From contig JARHZY010000113.1 in the NCBI GenBank assembly GCA_029264655.1, forward strand, positions 1 through 16,601: a stretch of DNA of 16,601 nucleotides, in the 5' to 3' direction. Source of the DNA: Helicobacter sp. GTDB lineage: Bacteria > Campylobacterota > Campylobacteria > Campylobacterales > Helicobacteraceae. This document shows, piece after piece, positions 6,914 to 14,341 of the stretch (position 1 is the stretch's first letter; each line of letters starts with the position of its first letter). The notes under the pieces are model-generated. The model did no database searches. It was not told where the DNA came from and saw only the letters and a program-made list of their open reading frames with translations. The translations under genes and the position numbers were made by a program.

Positions 6914-7309
6914 ACATACCCTTTTAATTACTTTTATAAAACTTCTCGCTTAGATTCTATCGTTTTTATCCTTTAAAATGACTAATATAGTAAATTTTTC
7001 ATTTGTAATATTATGTTTATGTGCTTACTAAGGTTAGATTCTACATGATTTATAAAATTTACATTACTAACATGAGATACTAAGAGCAAAAATAAATGTT
7101 ACTAGTATAATGGTAAGAACTATACCTTAACATACAAACATGAAGGGAATTATTATTGTTTGCTTTATAGCTTTGCAATATTCATTTTAGCAAATTTTAA
7201 ATTCTCAATATACCATGAAATACAAGCAAATATTATTAAAGGAAGAGTAAAGTAATTTATTGAAATGAAAATAATATTTTAGCATAACATAAATATATTA
7301 GATTCTTAT
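6914..7309. other. Intergenic region without a recognisable gene
   Basis: AT-rich spacer of 396 nt between two minus-strand genes. A TATAAT on the plus strand (7106-7111) is followed by a 16-codon frame (7140-7190) without a ribosome binding site, which I do not call. No tRNA or clear hairpin was seen. The word AGATTCT occurs three times in or next to it. Confidence 0.5.
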
Positions 7310-8293
7310 TCACAACTGCATAATATCGTGATAAATATTACTACATATATGTGTATCTGCAAATGCTATAAAATGATTATTACGCATGCTTTCTTTATTA
7401 TAAACTAATGGTTTTTTTGTGCATATATCAAGCATTATGCCACCAGATTCTTGTAAGATAATATCACTTGCTGCAGTATCCCACTCACTTGTGCCATTCA
7501 TACGCGGATAAATATGGGCTATACCACTTGCTAATGAACATATTTTTAGCGACGATCCTCTTTGTAATACAAGGGCGTTATATCGTTGTAAAAACTCTTG
7601 TGTTACTGCTGTGCTATGAAAAAGCGAATCGCATGCAATCAATTGTTCTTTATAGGAATCTTCATGTTGTGTGGTTGCAAGATTTGCAAGTATATGTGCC
7701 TTTAAAGATAAATCCACATTATTAAGATATTCCAACGACTCTCCATAAATTCGTTTCGCATTATCTTTACACAATAAAATTTTATTATCTTTTAACCATG
7801 TGCTTTGTGTTATGGTTTCTTTATGGGTATGCACAAATGTTTTAAAATCTGCGATATTATAACTAAAACCACCAAAACCGCGTAATCCAATATATGCCTC
7901 ATAAAGATATGGGGCATATACAACACCAAGCACAACTTCACTATGCCATAGTAATGCAATATTAATTGTAAAATTACCATTACCTGCTAAAAAATCTTTT
8001 GTGCCATCTAATGGATCAATGAGCCAAAAATAATCTAAATCCTTGCGTTCATTGTATGGCAAAATGGCTTCTTCAGAACATACTTTATATGGACTTATTG
8101 CTTGTAATTGTGCTGTAATATAAGCATTAGATTCTAAATCTGCCTGCGTAAGCGGACTTTTATCTGCTTTCTGCATATAGTTTGTATTGCCATGAAAACT
8201 CATAATAATCTTCCCAGCCGTAATAGCAATCTGTAATATTTTATACAATATATCTTCAAACAATTGCATATCTTGCATAGTATGTTTTTGCAT
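7310..8293 (-). CDS. cysQ: CysQ-type 3'(2'),5'-bisphosphate nucleotidase (inositol monophosphatase superfamily)
   Basis: The metal-binding motifs of the inositol-phosphatase superfamily are all present: K-A-D-K-S-P-L-T-Q-A-D at 42-52, the acidic pair E74-E75, D-P-L-D-G-T-K-D at 93-100, and W-D-T-A-A at 271-275. The T-K-D-F after D-P-L-D-G and G-S-S-L-K at 246-250 are typical of CysQ rather than inositol phosphatase. CysQ converts 3'-phosphoadenosine 5'-phosphate to AMP, relieving its toxicity after sulfate activation. At 327 residues it is longer than usual (about 250-270). The extra length lies in the middle (about 145-225) and has no motif I know. The ATG has AAAGGA 5 nt upstream. Conversion of PAP links it in principle to PAPS chemistry, but it lies 6 kb from the PAPS-reductase-like gene and the two need not be related. 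Confidence 0.8.
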   Translation of the reverse strand: MQKHTMQDMQLFEDILYKILQIAITAGKIIMSFHGNTNYMQKADKSPLTQADLESNAYITAQLQAISPYKVCSEEAILPYNERKDLDYFWLIDPLDGTKDFLAGNGNFTINIALLWHSEVVLGVVYAPYLYEAYIGLRGFGGFSYNIADFKTFVHTHKETITQSTWLKDNKILLCKDNAKRIYGESLEYLNNVDLSLKAHILANLATTQHEDSYKEQLIACDSLFHSTAVTQEFLQRYNALVLQRGSSLKICSLASGIAHIYPRMNGTSEWDTAASDIILQESGGIMLDICTKKPLVYNKESMRNNHFIAFADTHICSNIYHDIMQL

Positions 8294-8314
8294 ATATAAT
8301 CCTTTATATATTTC

Positions 8315-8323
8315 ATCTTAGCA
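8315..8323 (-). promoter_or_regulatory. Extended -10 promoter of cysQ
   Basis: Minus-strand TGC-TAAGAT, with the hexamer 22 nt upstream of the ATG, gives a predicted leader of about 15 nt. This spacing matches the other extended -10 boxes in the window. Confidence 0.5.
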
Positions 8324-8513
8324 TATAATTTTAACACTAATTAATCGTTTTTGTTAAATATTTTAGATGATACGCACAATATTTCACCATTATAAACTTA
8401 TAATAATTCTTATCAAAATATAACTATTATTTTTCACATTAAAATATATTTTTGTTTCCCTATATTTTTTGTAATTTATAGTCTCCATCTTGTTGTAATT
8501 ATTGTTTTTTAGC

Positions 8514-8519
8514 TATAAT
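8514..8519 (+). promoter_or_regulatory. -10 box of the LptE-like gene
   Basis: A TATAAT on the plus strand, preceded by a T-rich stretch and no -35 box, is normal for Campylobacterota. It lies 31 nt before the start codon. Together with the cysQ promoter it makes 8294-8549 a divergent promoter region. Confidence 0.55.
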
Positions 8520-8549
8520 ACGCCATTTATTTAATATGGTAAGTGGCAT

Positions 8550-9065
8550 ATGGTTTTTACTTTTTTTTATAGATTTGTTTTATTTTTTTGTGTAGGATTG
8601 TTTATATGTAGTTGTGGCTACAAACCTATGGCGTATTATGCAAATAAAGCATTAGGTAACAAGGTTTTTGTGAAACTTGTAGTAAATCTTGAGAATCCAG
8701 AAGAATCGGTAAAAATAAAAGATATGGTTAATGAAGCTATAGCCTCACGTTTTCATTCCCGCACAACAAACAAAGATGAAGCAGATTCTATCCTTGAAGT
8801 TAATGTGGAAAATATACAAGATACAATTATTGGCACAAATGCACAAGGCATTGCTACATTTTATCGTGTTTTTGTGAATCTTTCTTTTAAATTTAAACAC
8901 AACGATAAAACACACGCATTTATAAATACGGGTTACTATGATTATGCTTCTTCTCTTGGTAGCCCAACCATCACCTACAACAACCGCTCAACAGCCATTA
9001 TAGAAGCAGCAAAACAAAGTCTGGATAGATTTATTTCACAAATTGGTTATAGTGCATCTTTTTAA
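8550..9065 (+). CDS. lptE: LptE-like LPS-assembly lipoprotein
   Basis: The 171-residue protein has a hydrophobic signal (residues 2-19) ending in I-C-S-C-G-Y-K-P, with C22 as the probable lipidated cysteine. The C-G-Y-K-P start of the mature protein, the mature length of about 150, and a pattern of alternating strands and a long C-terminal helix (I-I-E-A-A-K-Q-S-L-D-R-F) match the LptE family. LptE plugs the LptD barrel in the outer membrane and helps place LPS in the outer leaflet. Helicobacter LptE homologues are very divergent, so this is a family call and not proof. The RBS is weak (AAGTGG 4 nt upstream). A T8 run lies in codons 4-6. Confidence 0.65.
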   Translation: MVFTFFYRFVLFFCVGLFICSCGYKPMAYYANKALGNKVFVKLVVNLENPEESVKIKDMVNEAIASRFHSRTTNKDEADSILEVNVENIQDTIIGTNAQGIATFYRVFVNLSFKFKHNDKTHAFINTGYYDYASSLGSPTITYNNRSTAIIEAAKQSLDRFISQIGYSASF

Positions 9066-9451
9066 AATTACCAAAATATGCAAGCAAAACCAATAACACA
9101 GCTTATAAGATTTAGCGAAGTAAATAACTTCAACATAAAATCTAAAACATATTTTGAAATAGCTTAAACCCGCTATGTATTTTATAGCTTCATATTCACC
9201 TTAACCATCTTTTATATAATTTGATTGCAATAAACATTTTTTGAAATCAAAAATTTTATAAATTTGCATTAAAAAATTACACAACGCAAACACACAAACA
9301 CACATTAAAAAATATCCAATATTCGATACAACTTAAATTAGGCAATGCTAAAAAACAATATCTCTTTTAGAATCTATTTGTTTCACATGCATTATCTAGT
9401 TGCATATTAGCCATGAAACATATATTTCTTGCTAAAATTCAATATAGTTTT

Positions 9452-9473
9452 AAGCATAGATTCAGCTATGCTT
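9452..9473 (+). repeat. Perfect inverted repeat upstream of thrS
   Basis: AAGCATAG-ATTCAG-CTATGCTT, an 8-bp stem with a 6-nt loop, is followed 2 nt later by TATAAT (9476-9481). It could be an operator next to an upstream promoter or an RNA hairpin. It lies about 100 nt before the thrS start and is not a T-box. Confidence 0.4.
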
Positions 9474-9528
9474 TGTATAATTACTGCATTTTTTAAGCCT
9501 TATGCTCTTATTTATTTGGATAATAGGA

Positions 9529-9534
9529 TATAAT
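9529..9534 (+). promoter_or_regulatory. -10 box of thrS
   Basis: A TATAAT 40 nt before the thrS TTG start, with AT-rich upstream DNA and no recognisable -35 box, gives a predicted leader of about 33 nt. Confidence 0.5.
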
Positions 9535-9574
9535 GGACTCTTTATTTTTTATTTTTAGAAAAGGAATATAAACA

Positions 9575-11413
9575 TTGCAAGAAATTATTGGCTATATACA
9601 TAATGATAGCATTCTTGATACACAAAGTGCAATAGAACAAAATCTTGATACTTCAGCACTTGAACCTATATATTTTCATGATACAGAAAACGCACATAAA
9701 ATTATACGCCACACATGTGCTCATTTACTTGCTGAAGCTATTAAAGCATTGTATCCAGAAGCAAAATTCTTTGTTGGACCGGTTGTAGACGAAGGTTTTT
9801 ATTATGATTTTAAAGTAGATTCTAAGATTGGCGTTGATGATTTAATAACCATTGAAAACAAAATGAAAGAAATTGCAAAAAAAGGGCAAAAACTCACAAA
9901 AATACATCTAAGCCGCAAAGAAGCAACAGAACGTTTTCATGGCGACGAATTAAAACAAGCTGTAATGAGTAAAATAGAAGGAGATGATTTTAGCATTTAC
10001 CAACAAGGTGATTTTGAAGACTTGTGTCGCGGTCCTCATTTACCACATTTGAAATTATTGCAGGCTTTTAAACTTACAAAAATTTCTGGGGCATATCTAG
10101 GTGGCGATGAAGATTCTGAAGTTTTAACGCGTATTTATGGTATTGCTTTTGCAAATAAAGAGAATCTAAAACAATATCTTTTTCAGCTTGAAGAGGCTAA
10201 AAAACGCGATCATAGAAAACTTGGTGTTGCAATGGAGCTTTTTACTTTTGAAGAAGATGTTGGTGCAGGGTTGCCAATATGGTTACCAAAAGGTGCAAGA
10301 TTACGCAGACGCATAGAGGAGCTTTTAACAAAAGCATTGATACTCAATCAATATGAGCCTGTGCGTTGTCCAGAGATTCTAAAAAGCGATGTATGGAAAA
10401 TTAGTGGGCATTATACACATTACAAAGAAAATATGTATTTTACAACAATTGATGATGTAGAATATGGTATTAAGCCTATGAATTGCGTTGGGCATATTAA
10501 GGTATATCAAAATAGTATCCGCAGTTACAGGGATTTGCCGCTAAGATTCTATGAATATGGCGTTGTGCATCGCCATGAAAAAAGCGGTGTTTTGCATGGA
10601 TTACTGCGTGTAAGAGAATTTACACAAGATGATGCACATATTTTTTGCCGTCCAGAACAAATAGAAACTGAAGTAAATAATATCTTGCGTTTTACACATA
10701 AGATTATGCAGGCTTTTGGCTTTCATTATGAAATGGAGCTTTCTACTAGACCAGAACAATCTATTGGTGATGATTCTGTATGGGAGAATGCTACAAATGC
10801 ACTCCGCAATGCATTAGCAAGCAACAACATTAACTATCAAGTTGATGAGGGTGGTGGTGCATTCTATGGACCAAAAATTGATATAAAAATTACTGATGCT
10901 ATTGGTAGAAAATGGCAATGCGGCACAATACAAATTGACATGAATTTACCAGAGAGATTCCAACTAAGCTATATTGATGAGCACAATGAACATGCAATGC
11001 CCGTTATGATACATAGAGCAATTTTGGGGAGTTTTGAGAGGTTTATAGCAATTTTAACCGAACATTTTGGCGGAGAATTTCCATTTTTTATTGCCCCAAC
11101 CCAAGTTGTTATTATCCCTATTAATGAACAACATGCTATTATGGCACAGAAATTGCAGAATGAGTTAGCAATATTGGGGATTTATGCAGAAGTAAATATA
11201 AAAAATGAATCTCTAAATAAAAAAATACGCACTGCAGAAAAACAGAAAGTGCCTATGATTGCAATTATAGGAGATAAAGAGCTTGAATCTAATAGTGTAG
11301 CGATACGTGATAGACGTATAAAAACAGATTCGGGAGAAAATACTCAATATAGTATTAGCGTGCAAGAATTTTTAAAGAAGGTTTCAATTTTACATAGAGA
11401 GGTTAGCTTTTGA
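9575..11413 (+). CDS. thrS: Threonyl-tRNA synthetase
   Basis: ThrRS joins threonine to tRNA-Thr using ATP in the cytoplasm. The editing domain has H46 and H50 (H-T-C-A-H) plus C151 and H155 (C-R-G-P-H), the residues that clear mischarged Ser-tRNA. The class II catalytic core has the zinc ligands C304, H355 and H480, motif 2 (R-F-Y-E-Y-G-V-V-H-R-H-E at 324-335) and motif 3 ending I-L-G-S-F-E-R-F. The anticodon-binding domain begins near residue 505. The length of 612 equals the H. pylori enzyme as I remember it. The N-terminal TGS region is about 27 residues shorter than in E. coli. The start is TTG, preceded by AAAAGGA 9 nt upstream. The last 4 nt overlap infC, so translation is probably coupled. 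Confidence 0.97.
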   Translation: MQEIIGYIHNDSILDTQSAIEQNLDTSALEPIYFHDTENAHKIIRHTCAHLLAEAIKALYPEAKFFVGPVVDEGFYYDFKVDSKIGVDDLITIENKMKEIAKKGQKLTKIHLSRKEATERFHGDELKQAVMSKIEGDDFSIYQQGDFEDLCRGPHLPHLKLLQAFKLTKISGAYLGGDEDSEVLTRIYGIAFANKENLKQYLFQLEEAKKRDHRKLGVAMELFTFEEDVGAGLPIWLPKGARLRRRIEELLTKALILNQYEPVRCPEILKSDVWKISGHYTHYKENMYFTTIDDVEYGIKPMNCVGHIKVYQNSIRSYRDLPLRFYEYGVVHRHEKSGVLHGLLRVREFTQDDAHIFCRPEQIETEVNNILRFTHKIMQAFGFHYEMELSTRPEQSIGDDSVWENATNALRNALASNNINYQVDEGGGAFYGPKIDIKITDAIGRKWQCGTIQIDMNLPERFQLSYIDEHNEHAMPVMIHRAILGSFERFIAILTEHFGGEFPFFIAPTQVVIIPINEQHAIMAQKLQNELAILGIYAEVNIKNESLNKKIRTAEKQKVPMIAIIGDKELESNSVAIRDRRIKTDSGENTQYSISVQEFLKKVSILHREVSF

Positions 11414-11934
11414 GCAAAGAAGAAACATTGGTAAATGGAAAAATCCGTTTTGATGAAGTGAGATGCATTAGTGCAGATGGTGAGCAACTAGGCATTATGA
11501 GTGCAAAAGAAGCACAAAGTCTTGCACACAATGAAGGACTTGATTTGGTTTGTATATCACCAAATGCAAAACCTCCTGTTTGCAAAATTGTCGAATATGG
11601 AAAATACCGCTATCAGTTAGAAAAGAAGCAAAAAGAAGCAAAAAAGAAGCAAAAACAAGTTGAAGTGAAAGAAATTAAACTTTCTACACAAATTGCTCAA
11701 AATGATATTAACTACAAAGTAAAGCATGCACGTGAATTTTTTCAAGAAGGCAAACATGTAAAGTTCCGAGTTTATTTGCGTGGGCGAGAGATGCAAAATC
11801 CAGCAAGTGGCTTTGAAATGTTAAAACGCGTAATTGCTATGGTTGATGATATTGCACATGCGGATAAAGAAGCAAAGATTGAGGGAAAATACGCAAGTAT
11901 TTTAATGATGCCAAATAATAAACCAAAAACCTAA
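11410..11934 (+). CDS. infC: Translation initiation factor IF-3
   Basis: The 174-residue protein binds the 30S subunit, blocks premature 50S joining and checks the start codon. The N-domain runs from about residue 6 to 70 and includes the IF-3 signature around C-K-I-V-E-Y-G-K-Y-R-Y-Q (58-69). A Lys/Gln-rich linker (72-84) follows, then the C-domain. It starts with TTG at 11410, where TTGA overlaps the thrS stop TGA; GAGAGG lies 7 nt upstream of the TTG. A rare start codon fits the known autoregulation in E. coli, where infC uses AUU and IF-3 represses its own synthesis from a non-canonical codon. Confidence 0.97.
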   Translation: MSKEETLVNGKIRFDEVRCISADGEQLGIMSAKEAQSLAHNEGLDLVCISPNAKPPVCKIVEYGKYRYQLEKKQKEAKKKQKQVEVKEIKLSTQIAQNDINYKVKHAREFFQEGKHVKFRVYLRGREMQNPASGFEMLKRVIAMVDDIAHADKEAKIEGKYASILMMPNNKPKT

Positions 11935-11941
11935 CTTTTTA

Positions 11942-11950
11942 TGCTACAAT
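11942..11950 (+). promoter_or_regulatory. Extended -10 promoter of rpmI
   Basis: TGC-TACAAT lies 31 nt upstream of the rpmI ATG, identical in sequence and spacing to the box before the AlaC-like gene. The -10 sits inside a perfect 12-bp palindrome (CTACAATTGTAG, 11944-11955) that could be a repressor site. Confidence 0.6.
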
Positions 11951-11980
11951 TGTAGTTTTATTTTATGAAAGGAGAAAACA

Positions 11981-12175
11981 ATGCCAAAAATGAAAACCAA
12001 TCGTGGTGCTGCAAAACGTTTTAAAGTGAAAAAAAATGCAGTCAAAAGAGGCAGTGCTTTTAAAAGCCATATTTTGACAAAAAAATCACCAAAACGTAAA
12101 GCAAGGCTTAATGCACCGCATTATGTGCATGATACCAATTTAGATTCTGTTAAAAATCTATTGTGTATGAGCTAA
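11981..12175 (+). CDS. rpmI: 50S ribosomal protein L35
   Basis: A 64-residue basic protein starting M-P-K-M-K-T-N-R-G-A-A-K-R-F-K, the L35 signature. The length is normal. AAAGGAGA lies 6 nt before the ATG. It is the third gene of the conserved thrS-infC-rpmI-rplT block. A promoter in the 46-nt gap after infC would allow expression apart from thrS-infC. Confidence 0.97.
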   Translation: MPKMKTNRGAAKRFKVKKNAVKRGSAFKSHILTKKSPKRKARLNAPHYVHDTNLDSVKNLLCMS

Positions 12176-12231
12176 AGTTATGATTATATAATACTTTAGA
12201 TTTGCGTTTTATCTCAAATACATAAAGTAAA

Positions 12232-12237
12232 TATAAT
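12232..12237 (+). promoter_or_regulatory. Possible -10 box for rplT
   Basis: TATAAT in the rpmI-rplT gap, 98 nt before the rplT ATG. The surrounding DNA is AT-rich (the palindrome ATAATATATTAT overlaps it), so chance is likely. If real, the transcript would begin just before the structured leader. Confidence 0.3.
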
Positions 12238-12256
12238 ATATTATAAAGAGAATGTC

Positions 12257-12316
12257 CCCTTTTAAATAAGGGAAAGTTTAAACAAATAAAGTTTGCACCT
12301 TGAATAAAATCAAGGT
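12257..12316 (+). promoter_or_regulatory. Candidate structured leader of rplT
   Basis: Two hairpins lie between rpmI and rplT: CCCTT-loop-AAGGG at 12257-12272 and ACCTTG-AATAAAAT-CAAGGT at 12297-12316, the second ending 9 nt before the AGGAG ribosome binding site. L20 is known to repress its own operon by binding mRNA in E. coli and Bacillus. An L20-binding role here is inferred from position only. Confidence 0.4.
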
Positions 12317-12335
12317 AAAGTTACAGGAGAAAACC

Positions 12336-12677
12336 ATGAGAGTGAAAACAGGTATTGTAAGAAGACGAAGACATAAAAAGATTCTAAAACTTGCACGAGG
12401 CTTTTATAGCGGTAGGCATAAGCACTTCAGAAAAGCAAAAGAACAGCTTGAAAGAAGCATGTGTTATGCATTTAGAGATAGAAAGCAAAAAAAGCGTGAT
12501 TTTAGAAAGCTTTGGATTGTGCGTATTAATGCAGCATGTAGATTGCATGGTATAAGCTATTCAAAATTTATGTTTGCATTAAAGAAAGCAAATATTGAGC
12601 TTGATAGAAAGATACTTGCTGATATGGCATATAGCAATCCAAATGCATTTGCTAGTCTTGTTGAAAAAATAAAATAA
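12336..12677 (+). CDS. rplT: 50S ribosomal protein L20
   Basis: A 113-residue protein starting M-R-V-K-T-G-I-V-R-R-R-R-H-K-K, with the L20 core F-R-D-R-K-x-K-K-R-D-F-R-K-L-W-I-x-R-I-N-A at about 64-85. L20 binds 23S rRNA early in 50S assembly and is a translational repressor of its operon in some bacteria. The start is the ATG after AGGAGAAAACC; an upstream TTG at 12300 in the same frame is ignored because it would lie inside the leader hairpin. The length is typical. Confidence 0.97.
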   Translation: MRVKTGIVRRRRHKKILKLARGFYSGRHKHFRKAKEQLERSMCYAFRDRKQKKRDFRKLWIVRINAACRLHGISYSKFMFALKKANIELDRKILADMAYSNPNAFASLVEKIK

Positions 12678-12702
12678 TTGATTTTGGAGCAAATATACCT
12701 TG

Positions 12703-12744
12703 TTTGCATTAGATTATATGTATAGTATTAGAATCTAATGTAAA
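12703..12744 (+). repeat. Long inverted repeat just after rplT
   Basis: The arms TTTGCATTAGATT (12703-12715) and AATCTAATGTAAA (12732-12744) pair over 13 bp with one G-T wobble, around a 16-nt loop. No T run follows, so it is not a classical intrinsic terminator. It may protect the rplT mRNA 3' end or mark a processing site. Confidence 0.55.
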
Positions 12745-12782
12745 ACAATAAGTAATCCCCGACATTTTATATCCCATCTTAT

Positions 12783-12836
12783 TTCATAGATTGTTTTTTT
12801 ATAGCAATAATGTTGTAATAAAAAACAATCTATGAA
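12783..12836 (+). repeat. 17-bp perfect inverted repeat upstream of rho
   Basis: The arms are 12783-12799 (TTCATAGATTGTTTTTT) and 12820-12836, perfectly complementary. The 20-nt loop can fold a further short stem (GCAAT/GTTGT). The stem is AT-rich. It sits 69 nt before rho and 46 nt after the previous stem-loop. It could be an attenuator, an mRNA stabiliser or a mobile-element scar. Confidence 0.6.
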
Positions 12837-12861
12837 TTATGATTTTTGAAGGAATATTATC

Positions 12862-12915
12862 ATGAATATTAGATTCTATATTCAAAATATTTTGGAGGCT
12901 TATCATGCCAAATGA
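12862..12915 (+). CDS. 17-codon leader ORF overlapping the rho start (possible)
   Basis: An ATG preceded by GAAGGA about 8 nt upstream opens a 17-codon frame that ends at TGA inside the first codons of rho, overlapping rho by 11 nt in another frame. The rho ribosome binding site GGAGG lies within it, so ribosomes translating the leader would cover that site. E. coli rho also has a short leader ORF (rhoL) upstream, though of different sequence. It may be chance, but the RBS is good. Confidence 0.35.
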   Translation: MNIRFYIQNILEAYHAK

Positions 12916-14341
12916 ATATTATCAAAAAGAAGAAGTGGCAAAAACAAGAAAACCTTCGTATAAAGGTGTAAAAACAACACGATATGAAGGCACTCGTGTT
13001 GAGAGACAAGAAAAAGAAATAAGAAATGAATGTGATGAAAAAGCCAAAATAAGAGATGCGGGAAAACGCACACATACACCTGTTGATGGCTTTAAAATGG
13101 AAGATTTACGCATAACACCATTGCAAAAACTTCTCGAGATTGCCAAAAAACTTGGAATCCAAAACCCTCAAGAATTATTGCGGCAAGAATTAATTTTTGA
13201 GATTCTTAAAAATCAAGTAAGTCAAGGTGGCTTTATCTTAATTTCAGGTATATTAGAAATTGCAAATGAAGGGTATGGTTTCTTACGCTCTATTGACGAA
13301 AAATTCTCTGACACACAGCATGATACTTATGTTTCACAGAGTCAAATCCAACGTTTTGCATTGCGTAATGGTGATATTATCACAGGGCAAGTGCGACCAC
13401 CAAAAGATCAAGAACGTTATTATGCACTCTTAAAGATTGAAGCGGTAAATTATCTAAGTTTAGAAGAAATTAAAAATCGCCCTCTTTTTGAAAATCTTAC
13501 ACCACTTTTTCCAGCAGAACAACTCCAACTTGAATATAATAGGCAAAAAATTACTGGCAGAATGCTTGATTTATTTAGCCCTATTGGTAAAGGACAAAGA
13601 GCATTGATTGTTGCACCTCCACGCACGGGAAAAACAGAGCTTATGAAAGAATTAGCACATGGTATTAGTGAGAATCACCCTGAAGTTGAGCTTATGGTGT
13701 TACTTATTGATGAGCGACCCGAAGAAGTAACAGACATGGAACGTAGTGTTAAGGGGCAAGTTTTTTCAAGCACCTTTGATTTACCCTCTACAAATCATAT
13801 TCGCGTTGCAGAGCTTGTGCTAGAGCGAGCAAAAAGGCGTATTGAGGTAGGTAAAGATGTTGTTATTCTGCTTGATTCTATCACGCGTTTAGCACGTGCG
13901 TATAATGCTACAACACCTTCAAGTGGCAAGGTTTTAAGCGGTGGTGTTGATGCAAACGCACTCCATAAGCCTAAAAGATTTTTTGGTGCAGCTCGCAATA
14001 TAGAACATGGTGGAAGCTTAACCATCATTGCTACTGCACTTATTGAAACTGGTTCAAAAATGGATGAAGTTATTTTTGAAGAATTTAAAGGAACAGGTAA
14101 TGCAGAAATTGTATTAGCACGTAATATTGCTGACCGCAGAATCTACCCCGCTTTTGATATTCTTAAATCTGGCACAAGAAAAGATGATCTGCTGCTTGGT
14201 GGTGAAAAATTGCGTAAAGTCTGGATGTTGCGTAATGTGATTAGCCAGATGGATGATATTGAAGCACTTAATTTTCTTTATTCAAAACTTACTGGAACAA
14301 AAAATAATGAAGAATTTTTGAGCGGCATGAATGAAGTCTAA
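12905..14341 (+). CDS. rho: Transcription termination factor Rho
   Basis: The 478-residue protein forms the hexameric RNA helicase that ends transcription. A Rho-N helical segment (about 71-102) and a cold-shock RNA-binding domain (about 108-182, G-Y-G-F-L-R at 123-128) are followed by the ATPase core. That core has Walker A A-P-P-R-T-G-K-T (237-244), the Q-loop S-V-K-G-Q-V (281-286), Walker B V-I-L-L-D-S-I-T-R-L-A-R-A-Y-N (320-334) and the R-loop S-G-K-V-L-S-G-G-V-D (340-349). The N-terminus carries about 65 extra charged, Lys/Arg/Glu-rich residues compared with E. coli Rho (419 aa). This may add RNA binding. GGAGG lies 7 nt before the ATG, which is thus preferred. Confidence 0.97.
   Translation: MPNEYYQKEEVAKTRKPSYKGVKTTRYEGTRVERQEKEIRNECDEKAKIRDAGKRTHTPVDGFKMEDLRITPLQKLLEIAKKLGIQNPQELLRQELIFEILKNQVSQGGFILISGILEIANEGYGFLRSIDEKFSDTQHDTYVSQSQIQRFALRNGDIITGQVRPPKDQERYYALLKIEAVNYLSLEEIKNRPLFENLTPLFPAEQLQLEYNRQKITGRMLDLFSPIGKGQRALIVAPPRTGKTELMKELAHGISENHPEVELMVLLIDERPEEVTDMERSVKGQVFSSTFDLPSTNHIRVAELVLERAKRRIEVGKDVVILLDSITRLARAYNATTPSSGKVLSGGVDANALHKPKRFFGAARNIEHGGSLTIIATALIETGSKMDEVIFEEFKGTGNAEIVLARNIADRRIYPAFDILKSGTRKDDLLLGGEKLRKVWMLRNVISQMDDIEALNFLYSKLTGTKNNEEFLSGMNEV

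Larger units (their letters stand above)
9066..9574. other. 509-nt AT-rich spacer between lptE and thrS
   Basis: No gene is evident. It contains a CA-rich stretch (9277-9305), an 8-bp perfect hairpin (9452-9473), and the thrS -10 box at 9529-9534. No terminator with a T run follows the LptE-like gene. Confidence 0.5.

Noticed and set aside
7140..7190. 16-codon hydrophobic ORF after a TATAAT on the plus strand
   Set aside because: No ribosome binding site, and such short frames are expected by chance in AT-rich DNA.
8561..8568. T8 run in codons 4-6 of the LptE-like gene as a phase-variable tract
   Set aside because: Eight bases is short for frequent slippage, and LptE is normally needed for growth, so on-off switching is unlikely.
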